Counted from the first letter of the stretch, positions 18,525-31,693 are shown. The stretch is 64,000 nucleotides of DNA from Moritella marina ATCC 15381 (GCF_008931805.1 NZ_CP044399.1:4575370-4639369), one strand, 5' to 3'. A program made the numbers and translations. The notes: a model not told the origin generated them from the sequence alone.

Positions 18525-19876
18525 TATCGTCTTTATGGAATCTAGGTGCATTTATTGTTGCCCTAGGTATTTTAGTTGCTATACATGAATTTGGTCATTT
18601 TTGGGTCGCCCGTCGTTGTGGTGTTAAAGTATTACGTTTTTCGATTGGTTTTGGTAAAACCATCTGGATGCGCACCGGTAAAGATGGCACTGAATATGCG
18701 GTAGCGATGATCCCCCTTGGTGGCTTTGTGAAGATGCTCGATGAGCGTGTGGATGATGTACCTGAAGAATTAAAATCGCAATCGTTTAACCGCAAACCTG
18801 TATTAGCGCGGATCGCCATTGTGGCCGCTGGGCCATTAGCTAATTTCGCGTTAGCGATTGTGGCATTTTGGTTTATGTTCATGATCGGTGTGCCGAGTGT
18901 AAAGCCTGTGATAGGCGAAGTTGTCCCGCATTCTGTAATGGCTGACGCTGGCGTTACAAATAAAGCGATTATTACCGCAATTGACGGTCAAAAAGTGCAA
19001 GATTGGAACGACGTGAGTCTTAAACTGATTGAGCATATGGGCGAACCGTCAATGGTGATGCAGTTATATTTAGAGGAGACGAATTATACCGTTTCTCGAC
19101 AGGTTGATCTTAGTGAGTGGCAGTTTGATCCGGAGCGTGAATCACCGATCACAAGTATGGGATTAACACCTTACCGACCTGCCGTGAGTCAAGAACTGGC
19201 TGAAGTCATTAAAGGCGGAGCCGGCGAAAAAGCGGGATTGCTCGCGGGTGACAAAATAATTGCCATTGCACAACAGCCAATTGATAGCTGGGCGATGCTG
19301 GTAGAGAAAGTACAAAATAGTCCAGATCAAACATTAGCGGTAAGTATACTGCGTAATGGCCAACAACTAGAATTAACAATGACACCAAAAGGCAAAACGG
19401 GTACTGATGGTTCATTTAAAGGTTATTTAGGCGTTGCACCTGTTGTAGCCAGTTATCCTGAAGATTATCTTGTTGATATTCAATATGGTATTCTAGATTC
19501 AGTGCAACAATCGGTGGAGCGTACTTGGCAGTTAACCGCGCTTACCTTTAAGATGATAGGTCGCTTAATTACAGGTGACATTTCGCTAAATAACCTAAGT
19601 GGCCCTATTTCTATTGCCAAAAGTGCTGGTGCCAGTGCTGATTATGGTTTGGTTTATTTCTTAGGTTTCTTGGCTTTAATTAGTGTTAATTTAGGCTTAA
19701 TGAATTTAATGCCACTGCCAGTACTAGATGGTGGTCATCTAGTGTATTACACATTTGAACTTATTACTGGTCGACCTGTATCTGAAAAGATCCAAGAGTT
19801 CGGTTTTAAAATCGGTTCAGTCATTATTATGCTACTAACGGGACTTGCCTTATTTAATGACTTTGCTCGTTTATAA
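18521..19876 (+). CDS. rseP: Site-2 protease RseP
   Basis: An inner-membrane zinc metalloprotease that cleaves anti-sigma factor RseA, releasing sigma-E in the envelope stress response, and also clears signal peptides. The zinc motif HEFGH is in the first transmembrane segment (about residues 22-26). Two PDZ domains follow in the periplasm, and the second active-site motif, [12 protein letters not shown], is near residue 400. Length (451) is normal. The ATG overlaps the dxr stop (ATGA), so translation is coupled. It lies directly before bamA, whose folding defects it senses. Confidence 0.97.
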   Translation: MISSLWNLGAFIVALGILVAIHEFGHFWVARRCGVKVLRFSIGFGKTIWMRTGKDGTEYAVAMIPLGGFVKMLDERVDDVPEELKSQSFNRKPVLARIAIVAAGPLANFALAIVAFWFMFMIGVPSVKPVIGEVVPHSVMADAGVTNKAIITAIDGQKVQDWNDVSLKLIEHMGEPSMVMQLYLEETNYTVSRQVDLSEWQFDPERESPITSMGLTPYRPAVSQELAEVIKGGAGEKAGLLAGDKIIAIAQQPIDSWAMLVEKVQNSPDQTLAVSILRNGQQLELTMTPKGKTGTDGSFKGYLGVAPVVASYPEDYLVDIQYGILDSVQQSVERTWQLTALTFKMIGRLITGDISLNNLSGPISIAKSAGASADYGLVYFLGFLALISVNLGLMNLMPLPVLDGGHLVYYTFELITGRPVSEKIQEFGFKIGSVIIMLLTGLALFNDFARL

Positions 19877-19912
19877 GTCATTGAATTGCGTTTTAGGGAT
19901 TATTTACTCAGA

Positions 19913-22363
19913 ATGATAATTAATAAATATTTAGCTGGAGCACTTCTTTCAAGTGCTTGCCTGCTTACAAGTACAGCAGCAATTGCGAATAGCTTCATTG
20001 TTGACGATATTCAAGTTGAAGGCTTACAACGTGTAACGCTTGGTGCAGCATTGTTGAATATTCCGCTGCGAGAAGGCGATAGCGTTAGTCGCAGTGATAC
20101 CGCTCTAGCGGTGAAAAAGCTGTACGAATCAGGTAACTTTGATGATATCGAATTATATCGTGATGGCTCGACACTGGTCTTTAAAGTAACGGAATTACCG
20201 ACTATTAGTAGCATTGAGTTTGTTGGTAATGAAGCGATTCCTGAAGAACAATTACAAGAGAGCCTGAATTCATCGGGCATTCGTGTTGGCGAGCCTATCG
20301 ACCGTACTATTATTCGTTCGGTAGAGCAGGGCTTACAGGAATTCTATTATGGCGCAGGTCGTTATAGTGCAAAAATAAATACCATTATTACCCCATTACC
20401 ACGTAACCGTATTGATATTAAATTTAGCTTTGTTGAAGGTAAATCAGCGGAAATTAAACAGTTAAATATCTTAGGTAACACGGTTTACTCGACAGCAGAA
20501 TTAAAGAATATATTTGATCTGAGTGATCATACGCCGTGGTGGAACTTTATGGCCGATCAGCAGTACCAAAAACAAATGCTGGCGGGTGATTTAGAAAAAC
20601 TACGTAGCTATTATGTTGATAAGGGTTATATCCGTTTTAAAACCGAATCAACGCAAGTATCAATGACACCGGATAAACAAGGCATTTATATCACCCTTAA
20701 AGTGGATGAAGGTGAGCAATATAAACTGGGCCATATTGTATTAACCGGTGACCTGTTAGGCAAAGAGCAAGAGTTACGTGGTTTATTATCGCTGAATTCA
20801 GGTGAGCTTTACAGTGGTGCAAGTGTGACTGCCACGGAAGAGAGCCTTAGCCGTTATTTAAGTCGTTTTGGTTATGCGTATCCAAAAGTATCGACGTATC
20901 CAGAAATCAATGACGAAGACCATACTGTTAATCTGACGATTGCGGTTGAACCGGGTCCACGCATCTATGTGCGCCGCATCAACTTTGCTGGTAATGATGT
21001 GACGAAAGATGAAGTACTACGTCGTGAAATGCGTCAAATGGAAGGTACTTGGTTATCTAATCGTTTAATTGATCGTTCTAAAACTCGTCTCAATCAACTT
21101 GGTTTCTTTGAAACGGTAAATACCAATACCGTGCGTGTACCGGGTGAGCCAGATGTGGTTGATGTCAATGTACAAGTGAAGGAACAACCCGCAGGCTCAT
21201 TTAATGCTGGTATTGGTTATGGTTCTGAATCGGGCTTGAGTCTAAATGCTGGTATTCAGCAGGACAATTTCTTTGGTACAGGTAACAAAGCTGGTATCAG
21301 TGTCAGTACCAATGATTATTCAAAAAATGCTAGCTTAAATTATACTGACCCGTACTTTACGGTTGATGGTGTGAGCTTTGGTGGTAAGGTCTATTTCACT
21401 GATTTTGAAGCATCAGAAGCGGATATTGTTGATTATAACAACCGTACTTACGGTGTGTCGGGTACATTAGGTTTCCCAGTAAATGAAAATAATACCCTGA
21501 GCTTTAGTTTAGGTTATGAGTGGAATAAGATCTCGCAAACGACGACTTATGCGCAAACCCAAATTTTTTGGGACATTTATGATAAAGACTTTGATGCCGA
21601 TGGTAGTTTCGTGGTATTCCAAGGTTTTGATGTGTCTGCATCTTGGCGCCGCCGTACGCTAAACCGAGGTGTGTTTGCTACATCAGGTTCAGAGCAAAAA
21701 GCTAACTTTACCATGACGGTACCGGGCTCGGATGTACAGTACTTTAAAATGAGTTTTGATAACAAGTATTATGTGCCGATCTCAAGTAACCACCGCTGGT
21801 CGTTCTTGATGCGTGGTCGTGTTGCTTATGGTAATGGTTATGGAACAACGTCAAATGGCGATGATCATGTCCTACCATTTTATGAAAATTACTATGCCGG
21901 CGGTTTCTATTCGGTACGTGGCTTTAACAGCAATACCATTAGTCCAAAAGGTATACAGACGACACCAGGTACAGGCGGTAACGGTGGTAATAACGAGTAT
22001 GTAGCAACGGATTCTTCAGTTGGTGGTAATGCGCTAGCAACGGGTAGTGTTGAGTTGATTTTCCCAACGCCGTTTTTAAGTGAAGAATATGCCAACCTTG
22101 TACGTACCACGGTATTTGTTGATGCCGGTTCAGTATGGGACACTGAATTTAGTTCAGATGATTATCCAAGCGGAAGTTGCTCAAGCAATTGTGAATATTT
22201 TGGTGACTATTCAGACCCTGCGCGCATACGTGCTTCTTTAGGTGTCAGTTTACAGTGGTTATCACCCATGGGCCCATTAGTATTCTCGCTTGCAACACCA
22301 TTGAAAGAATACGAAGGCGACAAAACAGAAGTATTCACTTTTAATATTGGTAGTACTTTCTAA
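19913..22363 (+). CDS. bamA: Outer-membrane protein assembly factor BamA
   Basis: The essential Omp85 insertase of the Bam complex. It has a signal peptide (residues about 1-24, ending AIANS), five POTRA domains to about residue 420 (the first starting [20 protein letters not shown]), and a 16-strand barrel. The loop-6 motif GGFYSVRGF (the VRGF family core) is near residue 660, and the C-terminal Phe of FNIGSTF is the usual beta-signal ending. About 816 residues, normal. The ATG at 19913 is preferred over an upstream TTG because it gives a proper signal peptide. AGGGA lies somewhat far upstream (about 14 bases). Confidence 0.97.
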   Translation: MIINKYLAGALLSSACLLTSTAAIANSFIVDDIQVEGLQRVTLGAALLNIPLREGDSVSRSDTALAVKKLYESGNFDDIELYRDGSTLVFKVTELPTISSIEFVGNEAIPEEQLQESLNSSGIRVGEPIDRTIIRSVEQGLQEFYYGAGRYSAKINTIITPLPRNRIDIKFSFVEGKSAEIKQLNILGNTVYSTAELKNIFDLSDHTPWWNFMADQQYQKQMLAGDLEKLRSYYVDKGYIRFKTESTQVSMTPDKQGIYITLKVDEGEQYKLGHIVLTGDLLGKEQELRGLLSLNSGELYSGASVTATEESLSRYLSRFGYAYPKVSTYPEINDEDHTVNLTIAVEPGPRIYVRRINFAGNDVTKDEVLRREMRQMEGTWLSNRLIDRSKTRLNQLGFFETVNTNTVRVPGEPDVVDVNVQVKEQPAGSFNAGIGYGSESGLSLNAGIQQDNFFGTGNKAGISVSTNDYSKNASLNYTDPYFTVDGVSFGGKVYFTDFEASEADIVDYNNRTYGVSGTLGFPVNENNTLSFSLGYEWNKISQTTTYAQTQIFWDIYDKDFDADGSFVVFQGFDVSASWRRRTLNRGVFATSGSEQKANFTMTVPGSDVQYFKMSFDNKYYVPISSNHRWSFLMRGRVAYGNGYGTTSNGDDHVLPFYENYYAGGFYSVRGFNSNTISPKGIQTTPGTGGNGGNNEYVATDSSVGGNALATGSVELIFPTPFLSEEYANLVRTTVFVDAGSVWDTEFSSDDYPSGSCSSNCEYFGDYSDPARIRASLGVSLQWLSPMGPLVFSLATPLKEYEGDKTEVFTFNIGSTF

Positions 22364-22404
22364 GTAATTTAAAGTGTTTTCTAAGAATATATAATGCAAT
22401 AAAT

Positions 22405-22431
22405 GCGTACGTGCAGAATGAGGACGTACGC
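22405..22431 (+). other. Hairpin between bamA and skp
   Basis: GCGTACGT and ACGTACGC (22405-22412 with 22424-22431) form a perfect 8-bp stem with an 11-base loop and no T-run. It may be an mRNA processing or stability element that sets the very high Skp level relative to BamA; that role is inference. Confidence 0.55.
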
Positions 22432-22460
22432 CTTAAGTTTAAATCTAATTAGGGATTAAA

Positions 22461-22958
22461 ATGAAAAAAATTATTAAAGCAACCGCATTAGCATTGGCGC
22501 TTGGCGCATCGTTTACAGCAAGTGCAGCGGGTTATGCTGTTGTTGACGCAGGTAAGATCTTACAACAGTTGCCGCAACGTGAAGCGATTGGTAAACGCTT
22601 GAATGAAGAATTTCAAATACGAGCTGTTGAACTTAATAAATTGCAAAAAGAATTGGTAGCATTAAACGAGAAGCGTCAACGTGATGCGGCGTTAATGACA
22701 CCACAAGAACAAACGAAACTGGTTAGAAAATTAGAAGAATTAGATGCGCAGCTCAAATTAAAGGGCAAGGCATTTAAAGAAGATCAACAGCGCCGTGGCC
22801 AAGAAGAAAATAACAAACTATTAGTGTTATTGCAGCAAGCTATCGAAACTGTGTCTAAGCGTGATGGTTATGAATTAGTGTTGACTAAGCAAGCGGCTTT
22901 GTTTGTTGATCCAAAATTAGATATTTCAGACAAAGTTATTCAAGAATTAAGCAAGTAG
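22461..22958 (+). CDS. skp: Periplasmic chaperone Skp/OmpH
   Basis: A holdase that carries unfolded outer-membrane proteins through the periplasm to BamA. It has a classic signal peptide (MKKIIKATALALALGASFTASA) and about 143 mature residues, mostly long charged helices (the tentacle coiled coils, about residues 45-125) between short beta segments (YAVVDAGKILQQLP and YELVLTKQAALFVD). Length (165) is normal. The bamA-skp-lpxD order is as in E. coli. Confidence 0.95.
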   Translation: MKKIIKATALALALGASFTASAAGYAVVDAGKILQQLPQREAIGKRLNEEFQIRAVELNKLQKELVALNEKRQRDAALMTPQEQTKLVRKLEELDAQLKLKGKAFKEDQQRRGQEENNKLLVLLQQAIETVSKRDGYELVLTKQAALFVDPKLDISDKVIQELSK

Positions 22959-23023
22959 CTATATTTAAAGTCATAAGAATTGTAGTAAAATAGTATAAAT
23001 TTTTATAAGTGGAAAGGTTTAAC

Positions 23024-24034
23024 ATGGCAATGACGTTACAACAAATAGCAACGGCAATTCAAGCTGAGCTACACGGCGATGGCAATATCGAGATTAGTAC
23101 GATTAGTTCGATGCAAAATGCACAGCCGGGTAGTATTACTTTTTTAAGTGATAGCAAATACAGTGCTCAACTCGCTAGTGTTGCCGCTTCAGCTGTCATT
23201 GTTAAATCGGATGATCTTGCCGCGTGTAATACCAATGCCTTAGTGATGAAAAATCCGTATGTTGGTTTTGCACTTGTTGCACAGTTACTGGATACAACTC
23301 CCGCACCAGCGACAGATATTGCGCCAAGTGCTGTGATTGCAGAGGATGTGGTATTAGGTGACAATGTCGCTATCGGTGCCAATGCGGTTATCGAAACGGG
23401 TGTGACGTTAGCGGATAACGTTGTGATCGGTGCTGGTTGTTTTGTTGGTAAAGATACCAGCATTGGTCAGAGCACTAAATTGTGGGCAAATGTTACTATT
23501 TACCACAATATTGCCATTGGCAGCGATTGTTTGATCCAAAGTGGTACTGTTATCGGCGCGGATGGCTTTGGTTATGCAAATGATGGCGGAAAATGGATCA
23601 AGATCCCACAACTTGGTCGTGTGATTATTGGCGATCGTGTTGAGATCGGCGCATGTACAACGATTGATCGTGGTGCGTTAGATAATACCATTATTAGCGA
23701 CGGCGTGATTTTAGATAATCAGTGTCAAGTTGGCCATAATGTAGAAATTGGTGAAAACACCGCTATCTCTGGCGGTACCCTGTTAGCAGGAAGCTTAAAA
23801 CTAGGTAAACAATGCATGATTGGTGGTGGTAGTGTTATCAATGGTCATATGGAAATAACCGATAACGTTAATATCACAGGTATGTCGATGGTAATGCGCC
23901 CGATTGATAAAGCAGGTCTGTATTCATCTGGTATTCCGGCACAAACTAATCGTGAATGGCGTCGTCAAACGGCCCGTGTAATGAAAATTGATGATATGCA
24001 TAAACGCTTATCTAAACTAGAAAAATTAAGCTAA
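23024..24034 (+). CDS. lpxD: UDP-3-O-(3-hydroxyacyl)glucosamine N-acyltransferase LpxD
   Basis: Adds the second hydroxyacyl chain (N-linked at C2) in lipid A synthesis using acyl-ACP. It has an N-terminal uridine-binding domain (to about residue 100), then a left-handed beta-helix of hexapeptide repeats with the catalytic His region [13 protein letters not shown], and a C-terminal helix ([17 protein letters not shown]). About 336 residues. The ATG at 23024 follows GGAAAGG and gives the family start MTLQQIA after two residues; an upstream GTG is less likely. Confidence 0.96.
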   Translation: MAMTLQQIATAIQAELHGDGNIEISTISSMQNAQPGSITFLSDSKYSAQLASVAASAVIVKSDDLAACNTNALVMKNPYVGFALVAQLLDTTPAPATDIAPSAVIAEDVVLGDNVAIGANAVIETGVTLADNVVIGAGCFVGKDTSIGQSTKLWANVTIYHNIAIGSDCLIQSGTVIGADGFGYANDGGKWIKIPQLGRVIIGDRVEIGACTTIDRGALDNTIISDGVILDNQCQVGHNVEIGENTAISGGTLLAGSLKLGKQCMIGGGSVINGHMEITDNVNITGMSMVMRPIDKAGLYSSGIPAQTNREWRRQTARVMKIDDMHKRLSKLEKLS

Positions 24035-24077
24035 ACCTAAGCGCTATAATGCTTTCGTTGCGACAGGAATTAAAATT

Positions 24078-24533
24078 TTGAGCGAACAAAAAAATACCAT
24101 CGAAATACAAGAAATCATGAGTCTTTTACCACATCGTTACCCGTTTTTACTGGTTGATCGTGTATTGGATTATGTACCGGGAAAGTCGATCCATGCAGTT
24201 AAAAATGTGTCGGTCAATGAGCCGCAATTTACTGGCCATTTCCCAACCAACCCTATTTTCCCTGGTGTATTGATTTTAGAAGCATTGGCTCAAGCATCGG
24301 GTTTGTTAGGTTATAAGTCTGATGGCGGTCCAGCAGACAATGAATTGTATTATTTTGCTGGTATTGATAAGGCGCGTTTCCGCAAACCGGTTGTACCTGG
24401 CGATGTTTTACACCTACACATAGAATTAATCAAAGAACGCCGTGGTATCGGTCGCTTTACTGCTATTGCAAAAGTAGATGGTAAAGTAGTTTGCGATGCT
24501 GAGATCATGTGCGCGAAACGAGAGGCTAACTAG
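24078..24533 (+). CDS. fabZ: 3-hydroxyacyl-ACP dehydratase FabZ
   Basis: Dehydrates 3-hydroxyacyl-ACP in fatty-acid elongation and competes with LpxA/LpxD for the same substrates, so clustering with lpx genes is meaningful. The active-site His lies in [13 protein letters not shown] (about residue 20), and Glu is in the hotdog helix [15 protein letters not shown] (about residue 67). 151 residues. The start is TTG with AGGAAT upstream; the next in-frame Met would remove part of the family N-terminus. Its stop overlaps the lpxA GTG. Confidence 0.96.
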   Translation: MSEQKNTIEIQEIMSLLPHRYPFLLVDRVLDYVPGKSIHAVKNVSVNEPQFTGHFPTNPIFPGVLILEALAQASGLLGYKSDGGPADNELYYFAGIDKARFRKPVVPGDVLHLHIELIKERRGIGRFTAIAKVDGKVVCDAEIMCAKREAN

Positions 24534-25303
24534 TGATCCATGAAACAGCTATTGTGCATGAAAGCGCAAAAATTGGTAACAATGTAAAAATTGGTCCTTG
24601 GACTATCGTTGGTGAAAACGTAGAGATTGGCGATGATTGTGTTATTGCCTCTCATGTTGTTATTAATGGTCCATGCAAAATTGGTAAAGGTAATCGCTTT
24701 TTCCAATACGGTTCAATCGGTGAAGAATGCCAAGATCTAAAATATGCGGGTGAACACACACGTCTTGAGATTGGTGATAATAATGTATTTCGCGAAGGCG
24801 TCACCATTCACCGTGGAACAGTACAAGACCAGGGTTTAACCAAAATTGGTAGCAATAGTTTATTCATGGTTAATGCACACGTTGCACACGATGTTATGAT
24901 CGGTGATAACTGTATTTTTGCTAATAATGCGACCTTAGCGGGTCATGTACATATTGGTGATTATGTTATTTTTGGTGGTCACGCGGCTATTCACCAGTTT
25001 GGTAAAGTGGGTTCTCATGCCTTCGTTGCCGGTGGTTCGGTTATCATTAAAGATATCCCGCCTTATGTAATGGCATCAGGTCATCACGCTAAGCCTTTTG
25101 GTATCAACTCTGAAGGCCTTAAGCGCCGTGGATTTGATGCTGAAGCGATTAAAGCTGTTAAGCGTGCTTATCGTGTATTATTCCGTCAAGGTAATACAGT
25201 TGCTGAAGCATTAGCAGCATTAGAAGAAAGTGCAAATGAACAACCAAGCGTTGCTTTGTTTACAGAATTTTTAAAAACCAATGAACGTGGTATTATTCGT
25301 TAA
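24533..25303 (+). CDS. lpxA: UDP-N-acetylglucosamine acyltransferase LpxA
   Basis: First step of lipid A synthesis: transfers 3-hydroxyacyl from ACP to UDP-GlcNAc. A left-handed beta-helix of hexapeptide repeats runs through residue about 185. The catalytic His is in [14 protein letters not shown] (about residue 123), with a helical C-terminal domain after [18 protein letters not shown]. Length (256) is near the usual 262. The start is GTG overlapping the fabZ TAG, so the two are coupled. Confidence 0.97.
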   Translation: MIHETAIVHESAKIGNNVKIGPWTIVGENVEIGDDCVIASHVVINGPCKIGKGNRFFQYGSIGEECQDLKYAGEHTRLEIGDNNVFREGVTIHRGTVQDQGLTKIGSNSLFMVNAHVAHDVMIGDNCIFANNATLAGHVHIGDYVIFGGHAAIHQFGKVGSHAFVAGGSVIIKDIPPYVMASGHHAKPFGINSEGLKRRGFDAEAIKAVKRAYRVLFRQGNTVAEALAALEESANEQPSVALFTEFLKTNERGIIR

Positions 25304-25328
25304 TCGTATTCTTTATAGATAGCTTACA

Positions 25329-26501
25329 ATGACAACGAAACCATTACGTATTGGTATTATCGCCGGGGAAGTCTCTGGCGATATTTTAGCTGCCGCCCTG
25401 ATCAAAGAAATTCAATCCCGTCACCCTGATGCTATTTTCGAAGGTATTGCTGGACCACGCATGCAAGCGCTTGGTTTTAATACGCTGTTTGAAATGGAAG
25501 AGCTATCTGTTTTTGGTCTTGTCGAAGTACTCGGCCGGTTACCAAGACTGTTTAAAGTAAAACGTGAAGTCCTTGCCCATTTTAAGCAAAACCCACCAGA
25601 TATCTTTATTGGTGTCGATGCGCCAGATTTTAATATTCCCATTGAATTAAAGCTTAAAGCAGATGGCATAAAAACTGTGCATTATGTAAGCCCTTCGGTT
25701 TGGGCATGGCGTCAAAAGCGTGTTTTCAAAATTAAAAAAGCAGTCGATATGGTATTAGCGTTTCTGCCGTTTGAAAAAGCGTTTTATGATGAATATGATG
25801 TGCCGTGTCGTTTTGTCGGCCACACGATGGCTGATGCTATTCCATTAGTAGGTGCGGATAAGCAAGCCGCTATTAGTGAACTTAAGTTGGATCCTAAACA
25901 GCGTTACGTGGCTATTTTACCGGGTAGTCGTGCAGGCGAAGTTGGATTGCTGTCTGCAAGCTTTTTAGAAACGGCTATTTTGTTAAAACAGCGGTTTAGT
26001 GATTTACAGTTTGTGATCCCTATGGTCAATGAAGAACGTAAAGCACAGTTTATCGCGATTAAAGCAGAAGTTGCCCCTGATCTTGAGGTTATTATTTTAG
26101 ATGGTCATGCGCGTGAAGCGATGGCTGTTGCTGATGCAGTATTGTTAGCGTCGGGTACGGCAGCATTGGAAACTATGTTGATGAAACGTGCTATGGTCGT
26201 CGGTTATCGCGTTAAGCCGCTAACTTATAAGATCATGCTACGCTTGATGAAAGCACCCTTTGTATCATTACCTAACTTATTAGCGAAAAAAGAAATTGTC
26301 GCAGAGCGGTTACAAGATGATTGCCAGCCAGAAATTTTAGCGGATGAGATGGCGAAGTTGTTAACAACTGATAATGCAGCTCTCATTGAGCATTTTACTG
26401 AATTGCATGAGCAAATTCGTTGTAATGCGGACAAACAAGCTGCAGATGCAGTACTTGAATTAATTAATGACAATAATATCCCAGCAATATCGCAGAAATA
26501 G
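25329..26501 (+). CDS. lpxB: Lipid-A-disaccharide synthase LpxB
   Basis: A peripheral-membrane GT-B type glycosyltransferase (family GT19) that joins lipid X and UDP-diacylglucosamine into the lipid A disaccharide. N-terminal signature [17 protein letters not shown], then [17 protein letters not shown] (about residue 120), a [12 protein letters not shown] nucleotide-binding loop (about residue 197) and an ASGTAALE motif (about residue 280). 390 residues, normal. Follows lpxA by 25 bases and precedes rnhB as in E. coli. Confidence 0.96.
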   Translation: MTTKPLRIGIIAGEVSGDILAAALIKEIQSRHPDAIFEGIAGPRMQALGFNTLFEMEELSVFGLVEVLGRLPRLFKVKREVLAHFKQNPPDIFIGVDAPDFNIPIELKLKADGIKTVHYVSPSVWAWRQKRVFKIKKAVDMVLAFLPFEKAFYDEYDVPCRFVGHTMADAIPLVGADKQAAISELKLDPKQRYVAILPGSRAGEVGLLSASFLETAILLKQRFSDLQFVIPMVNEERKAQFIAIKAEVAPDLEVIILDGHAREAMAVADAVLLASGTAALETMLMKRAMVVGYRVKPLTYKIMLRLMKAPFVSLPNLLAKKEIVAERLQDDCQPEILADEMAKLLTTDNAALIEHFTELHEQIRCNADKQAADAVLELINDNNIPAISQK

Positions 26502-26516
26502 AGCAGGTAACTAACA

Positions 26517-27116
26517 ATGTATGATGAAATAATTTATCCAGAAGGGAAACTTGTTGCTGGTGTTGACGAAGTTGGACGTGGTCCATTGGTTGGCGATGTC
26601 GTTACGGCTGCAGTGATATTAGATCCAAATAACCCCATTATCGGCTTAACGGATTCAAAAAAATTAAGCGAGAAAAAACGCCAGCTATTGTTCCCTGAAA
26701 TTAAAGAGAAAGCATTAGCTTGGAGCATTGGCCGTTGTAGCCCTAGCGAAATTGATGAGCTGAATATCTTACAGGCGACCATGGTTGCCATGCAACGCGC
26801 AGTAGCAGGTTTAGCGATTCAACCTGAGCATGTATTTATTGATGGTAACCGTTGCCCTGTATTGCCAATGTCTGCTGAAGCTATTGTCAAAGGTGACTTA
26901 CGCGTAGCCGAGATAAGTGCAGCGTCAATCTTAGCCAAAGTAGTGCGTGATACCGAGATGGAAGCACTGGATAAACGTTTTCCTGAATATGGTTTTTCCC
27001 AGCATAAAGGTTATCCAACCAAGGCACATATGGAAAAATTAGCCGAGCTTGGGCCGACAGAAGAATACCGTAAAAGTTTTAAACCTGTGCAACGCGCGTT
27101 AGGTTTATTGAAATAA
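26517..27116 (+). CDS. rnhB: Ribonuclease HII
   Basis: Cleaves RNA in RNA-DNA hybrids and single ribonucleotides embedded in DNA. The acidic active-site cluster is visible: [17 protein letters not shown] (Asp and Glu, about residues 17-18), the IDGN Asp (about residue 108) and the [11 protein letters not shown] segment ending in the last Asp. 199 residues. Only 15 bases after lpxB. A short GC-rich hairpin (27121-27139) follows the stop without a T-run. Confidence 0.95.
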   Translation: MYDEIIYPEGKLVAGVDEVGRGPLVGDVVTAAVILDPNNPIIGLTDSKKLSEKKRQLLFPEIKEKALAWSIGRCSPSEIDELNILQATMVAMQRAVAGLAIQPEHVFIDGNRCPVLPMSAEAIVKGDLRVAEISAASILAKVVRDTEMEALDKRFPEYGFSQHKGYPTKAHMEKLAELGPTEEYRKSFKPVQRALGLLK

Positions 27117-27196
27117 GGTCAGGTGGCAGCGCGCCACTTGCTCGTTATTGTTTCTCGTTTATTTTATCTACTCTCAATTAGCAGAAATTTTTATTT

Positions 27197-30100
27197 ATGG
27201 CAGAACCACGTTTTATTCACCTGCACTTACACTCTGAATTCTCAATGGTGGACAGCTTAGTACGTATTAAACGTCTTGCTCCTCGCTTACAAGAACTCAA
27301 CATGCCCGCAGTCGCGTTAACCGATCAAACTAATATGTGTGCGTTGGTTAAGTTTTATGGTGCGATGGAACGCGCTGGTGTTAAACCTATTATTGGTGCT
27401 GACTTTTGGGTACAAAGTGAAGAGTACCCTGAAGAGCAGTTTAAAATCACGGCACTGGCTAAAGATAATAAAGGTTATAACAACATCACAGTACTGATCT
27501 CTAAAGCGTATAGCCGTGGTCATGTTGATGGTCGTGCGATTATTGATAAAGCGTGGTTAGCTGAACATGCTGAAGGTATTATCTTATTATCTGGTGCGCG
27601 TAACGGTGATGTCGGTAAGGCATTATTAAAAGGTAATGCGGCACTTGTTCAGCAATGCTTATCCTTCTACCAAGCCCATTTTCCTGATAGCTACTATCTT
27701 GAGTTGATTCGTACTGGTCGTCCAGACGAAGAAGCGTATCTGCACATGGCTATTGATTTGGCGACCCAGTATCAATTGCCTGTTGTGGCAACCAATGATG
27801 TTGTGTTCTTAAACGAAGATGAATTTGATGCGCATGAAATTCGCGTATCGATCCACGATGGTTATACGCTAGAAGATAAGCGCCGTCCTCGATTGTACAG
27901 TAAAGAACAATACTTACGCAGTGAAGAAGAAATGTGTGAGTTGTTTGCTGATATTCCCGAAGCATTGGCTAACTCGGTTGAAATTGCCAAACGTTGTAAT
28001 GCCACGGTACGTTTAGGTGAATACTTTCTGCCTAATTTTCCGACGGGTGAACTTTCGACAGAAGACTTTTTAGTTAAAGTGTCTGAAGAAGGCTTAGTTG
28101 AGCGGTTAGATTTCTTATTCCCAGATCCGGAAGAGCGTGAGCGTCAGCGACCTGCCTATGAAGACCGTTTGGATGTTGAGCTGAAAGTAATCAACAACAT
28201 GGGCTTTCCGGGTTACTTCTTGATCGTAATGGAGTTCATCCAATGGAGTAAGGATAATAATATTCCTGTAGGACCGGGTCGTGGTTCCGGTGCGGGCTCA
28301 TTAGTGGCTTATGCGCTAAAAATTACCGATCTAGACCCGATTGAATATGAATTACTGTTCGAACGTTTCTTAAATCCAGAACGTGTCTCTATGCCCGATT
28401 TCGATGTCGATTTCTGTATGGATCGTCGTGACGAGGTAATTGATCACGTTGCTGAATTGTATGGTCGTGATGCGGTAAGTCAGATCATTACTTTTGGTAC
28501 GATGGCGGCAAAAGCGGTAATTCGCGATGTAGGACGTGTGCTGGGTCATCCGTTTGGTTTTGTTGATCGTATTTCTAAGTTGATTCCGGCCGATCCGGGG
28601 ATGAACTTAACCAAAGCATGGGAAATAGAACCACGCCTAGATGAATTATACCAAGGTGATGAAGAAGTACGTGCGCTGGTTGATATGGCACGTATTCTCG
28701 AAGGTGTTATCCGTAACGCCGGTAAACATGCCGGTGGTGTGGTTATTTCCCCGACCTTGATTACCGACTTTTCACCACTCTATTGTGATGATGTCGGTAG
28801 TAATCCGGTTACTCAGTTTGATAAGAATGACGTGGAAGAAGCCGGATTGGTTAAATTCGATTTCTTGGGTTTACGAACCTTAACCATTATTCAGTGGGCG
28901 CTGGATATGGCTAACCCCCATTTAATCAAACAAGGTAAAGAAGCGATCCGTATTGAGTCGATCGATATTACCGACCAGAAGTGTTTTGACTTATTACAAC
29001 GTTCAGAAACGACCGCGGTATTCCAGCTTGAATCTCGTGGTATGAAAGATCTGATCCGACGCCTTAAACCCGATAGTTTTGAAGATATGATTGCACTGGT
29101 GGCTTTGTTCCGACCTGGTCCATTGCAATCGGGCATGGTAGATAACTTTATTGACCGTAAGCATGGCCGAGAAGAAGTGTCTTACCCCGATGCACAGTAT
29201 CAACATGAATCATTGAAAGAAATTCTTGATCCGACTTACGGTATTATCCTGTACCAAGAACAAGTAATGCAGATTGCCCAAGTCTTATCTGGTTATACCC
29301 TCGGTGGCGCCGACATGCTACGTCGTGCTATGGGTAAGAAAAAACCAGAAGAGATGGAGAAACAGCGCGGTACCTTTAAAGAAGGTGCGGTTAATAATGG
29401 TGTCGACGGCGATCTGTCGATGAAGATCTTCGACCTGGTAGAGAAGTTCGCTGGTTACGGTTTCAACAAATCGCATTCTGCTGCTTATGCACTTGTATCG
29501 TATCAAACACTGTGGATGAAGACGCATTATCCGTCTTATTTCATCGCCGCGGTAATGTCTGCGGATATGGATAATACTGAAAAAGTCGTGACACTGGTTG
29601 ATGAAGTTGAACGCATGGGCCTTAAGATTTTACCGCCTGATGTGAACAAAGGTCTGTTTAAATTTAACGTAGATGAAGACCAAACTATTATTTATGGTAT
29701 TGGCGCGATTAAAGGGGTGGGTGAAGGCCCGATTGACGCGATTATTGCAGCCCGTGAAAGTGGTGGCGAGTTCTCTGATTTATTTGATTTTTGTAATCGT
29801 GTTGATTTGAAAAAGATCAATAAGCGTATCATGGAAAAGCTAATTTACGCCGGAGCATTAGATAAATTAGGTCCTCATCGCGCCGCGTTACATGCTACCT
29901 TACCTGAAGCTATGAAAGCGGCTGCGCAACATGCAATGGCTGAGGCGCATGGCCAAAGCGATCTGTTTGGTATTTTAACCACCGAACCGGAAGAAGTTGA
30001 AAGTAAGTTTGCCGATGTACCTGAGTGGCCTGATAAAGTCTGGTTAGAAGGCGAGCGCGAAACGCTCGGTCTTTACCTTACTGGCCATCCCATTAATCAG

Positions 30101-30676
30101 TATATTAAAGAAGTTAAGCGCTATTCGAGTAACCGCTTGAAAGACGTGAAACCGACTGAACGTGGTAAAGTGGTGACGGCGGTTGGTTTGGTTATTTCTG
30201 CGCAAGTGAAAGTGACCAAAAAAGGTACCCGCATGGGTATTTTGGAAATCGATGATAAGAGTGGCCGCTTAAGTGTGATGTTCTTCTCAGAAGCGTTTGA
30301 ACGTTATGAAGAATATATAGCTAAAGATCGCATTTTAGTGATTACTGGAGAGGTCAGCTTTGACGATTTCAATGGTGGGTATAAGATGACCGCCAGAGAA
30401 GTTATGGATATTGAAGCGGCGCGTGAACGTTATGCGCGAGGCCTCACACTACAATTAAATGCAGACAAAATAAATGATGCGTTTATGGGTAAGTTTATGG
30501 AAACACTTGAACCTTATCGAGCAGGTACTTGTCCCATAAATATATGTTATCAACGTGCCGATGCCAGGGCGAAAATGACCTTAGGTGTAGAATGGCGAGT
30601 ATCACCCACCGACGAGCTCCTCTACGGATTAGAGCTGATGTTAGGGTCGGGGAATGTTGAGCTTGAATTTGATTAG
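27197..30676 (+). CDS. dnaE: DNA polymerase III alpha subunit
   Basis: Catalytic subunit of the replicative polymerase. The N-terminal PHP domain starts [15 protein letters not shown]. The palm holds the catalytic aspartates in [14 protein letters not shown] (about residue 400) and a third in the [11 protein letters not shown] segment (about residue 555). [17 protein letters not shown] motif precedes them. A helix-hairpin-helix tandem and an OB-fold ([23 protein letters not shown]) lie near the C-terminus. 1159 residues, as in E. coli (1160). The rnhB-dnaE-accA order is conserved. Confidence 0.98.
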   Translation: MAEPRFIHLHLHSEFSMVDSLVRIKRLAPRLQELNMPAVALTDQTNMCALVKFYGAMERAGVKPIIGADFWVQSEEYPEEQFKITALAKDNKGYNNITVLISKAYSRGHVDGRAIIDKAWLAEHAEGIILLSGARNGDVGKALLKGNAALVQQCLSFYQAHFPDSYYLELIRTGRPDEEAYLHMAIDLATQYQLPVVATNDVVFLNEDEFDAHEIRVSIHDGYTLEDKRRPRLYSKEQYLRSEEEMCELFADIPEALANSVEIAKRCNATVRLGEYFLPNFPTGELSTEDFLVKVSEEGLVERLDFLFPDPEERERQRPAYEDRLDVELKVINNMGFPGYFLIVMEFIQWSKDNNIPVGPGRGSGAGSLVAYALKITDLDPIEYELLFERFLNPERVSMPDFDVDFCMDRRDEVIDHVAELYGRDAVSQIITFGTMAAKAVIRDVGRVLGHPFGFVDRISKLIPADPGMNLTKAWEIEPRLDELYQGDEEVRALVDMARILEGVIRNAGKHAGGVVISPTLITDFSPLYCDDVGSNPVTQFDKNDVEEAGLVKFDFLGLRTLTIIQWALDMANPHLIKQGKEAIRIESIDITDQKCFDLLQRSETTAVFQLESRGMKDLIRRLKPDSFEDMIALVALFRPGPLQSGMVDNFIDRKHGREEVSYPDAQYQHESLKEILDPTYGIILYQEQVMQIAQVLSGYTLGGADMLRRAMGKKKPEEMEKQRGTFKEGAVNNGVDGDLSMKIFDLVEKFAGYGFNKSHSAAYALVSYQTLWMKTHYPSYFIAAVMSADMDNTEKVVTLVDEVERMGLKILPPDVNKGLFKFNVDEDQTIIYGIGAIKGVGEGPIDAIIAARESGGEFSDLFDFCNRVDLKKINKRIMEKLIYAGALDKLGPHRAALHATLPEAMKAAAQHAMAEAHGQSDLFGILTTEPEEVESKFADVPEWPDKVWLEGERETLGLYLTGHPINQYIKEVKRYSSNRLKDVKPTERGKVVTAVGLVISAQVKVTKKGTRMGILEIDDKSGRLSVMFFSEAFERYEEYIAKDRILVITGEVSFDDFNGGYKMTAREVMDIEAARERYARGLTLQLNADKINDAFMGKFMETLEPYRAGTCPINICYQRADARAKMTLGVEWRVSPTDELLYGLELMLGSGNVELEFD

Positions 30677-30742
30677 TACTGACGCGAGTAAACGTTCGTC
30701 ATTAGCTATTAGCAATAATATTAGATAAGGAAGCAGTGCCTC

Positions 30743-31693
30743 ATGGCCTTAAATTTTTTAGATTTTGAACAGCCTATTGCAGAATTACAGGCTCAAATCG
30801 ACGAATTAAAACTTGTATCTGAAAACTCTGATGATGTTGATTTACAAGATGAGATATCACGTTTAGAAAAAAAGAATGCTGAATTAACAAAGAAAATATT
30901 CAGTGATATGAAACCTTGGGATGTGGCTAAGATGGCTCGTCATCCTCAACGTCCTTATACACTTGATTATATTGAACATGTGTTCACTGATTTTGATGAA
31001 CTTGCGGGTGATCGAGCGTATGCTGACGATAAAGCGATTGTTGGTGGTACCGCACGTTTAGACGGTATGACAGTAATGATTATTGGCCAGCAGAAAGGCC
31101 GTGATACCAAGGAAAAATTAATACGTAATTTTGGTATGCCACGTCCGGAAGGTTACCGTAAAGCATTACGCTTAATGAAAATGGCTGAAAAATTCAACAT
31201 GCCTATCATTACCTTCATTGATACTCCGGGCGCATACCCAGGTGTTGGCGCTGAAGAACGTGGCCAGAGTGAAGCGATTGCACGTAACTTGAAAGAAATG
31301 GCTGAGCTAACAGTACCAGTTATTTGTACTGTGATTGGTGAAGGTGGTTCTGGTGGTGCATTAGCGATTGGTGTTGGTGATCGCGTGAACATGCTGCAAT
31401 ACAGCACGTATTCGGTTATTTCTCCAGAAGGTTGTGCATCAATCTTATGGAAATCAGCAGATAAAGCGCCATTAGCGGCTGAAGCGATGGGTATCACTGC
31501 TCAGCGATTGAAGAGTTTAGATTTAATTAATACCGTTATTACCGAGCCGCTAGGTGGTGCACATCGTGATGTACCGCTAATGGCTGCGAACTTGAAAGAA
31601 CGTATTAAAGCGGATCTTGCAGAGCTTGCGCCACTTGAGTCTGACACGTTATTAGATCAACGCTATGAGCGCTTAATGTCATTTGGCATGTAA
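30743..31693 (+). CDS. accA: Acetyl-CoA carboxylase carboxyltransferase subunit alpha
   Basis: With AccD transfers the carboxyl group from biotin to acetyl-CoA to make malonyl-CoA, the committed step of fatty acid synthesis. N-terminal helices ([10 protein letters not shown]...), then the crotonase-type fold with the [20 protein letters not shown] oxyanion region (about residue 200) and [14 protein letters not shown]. 316 residues, normal. Preceded by AAGGAAG and followed by a terminator. Confidence 0.97.
   Translation: MALNFLDFEQPIAELQAQIDELKLVSENSDDVDLQDEISRLEKKNAELTKKIFSDMKPWDVAKMARHPQRPYTLDYIEHVFTDFDELAGDRAYADDKAIVGGTARLDGMTVMIIGQQKGRDTKEKLIRNFGMPRPEGYRKALRLMKMAEKFNMPIITFIDTPGAYPGVGAEERGQSEAIARNLKEMAELTVPVICTVIGEGGSGGALAIGVGDRVNMLQYSTYSVISPEGCASILWKSADKAPLAAEAMGITAQRLKSLDLINTVITEPLGGAHRDVPLMAANLKERIKADLAELAPLESDTLLDQRYERLMSFGM

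Noticed and set aside
27121-27139. GC-rich hairpin after rnhB as a terminator
   Set aside because: The stem is good but no T-run follows, and dnaE starts 58 bases on in the usual operon order.
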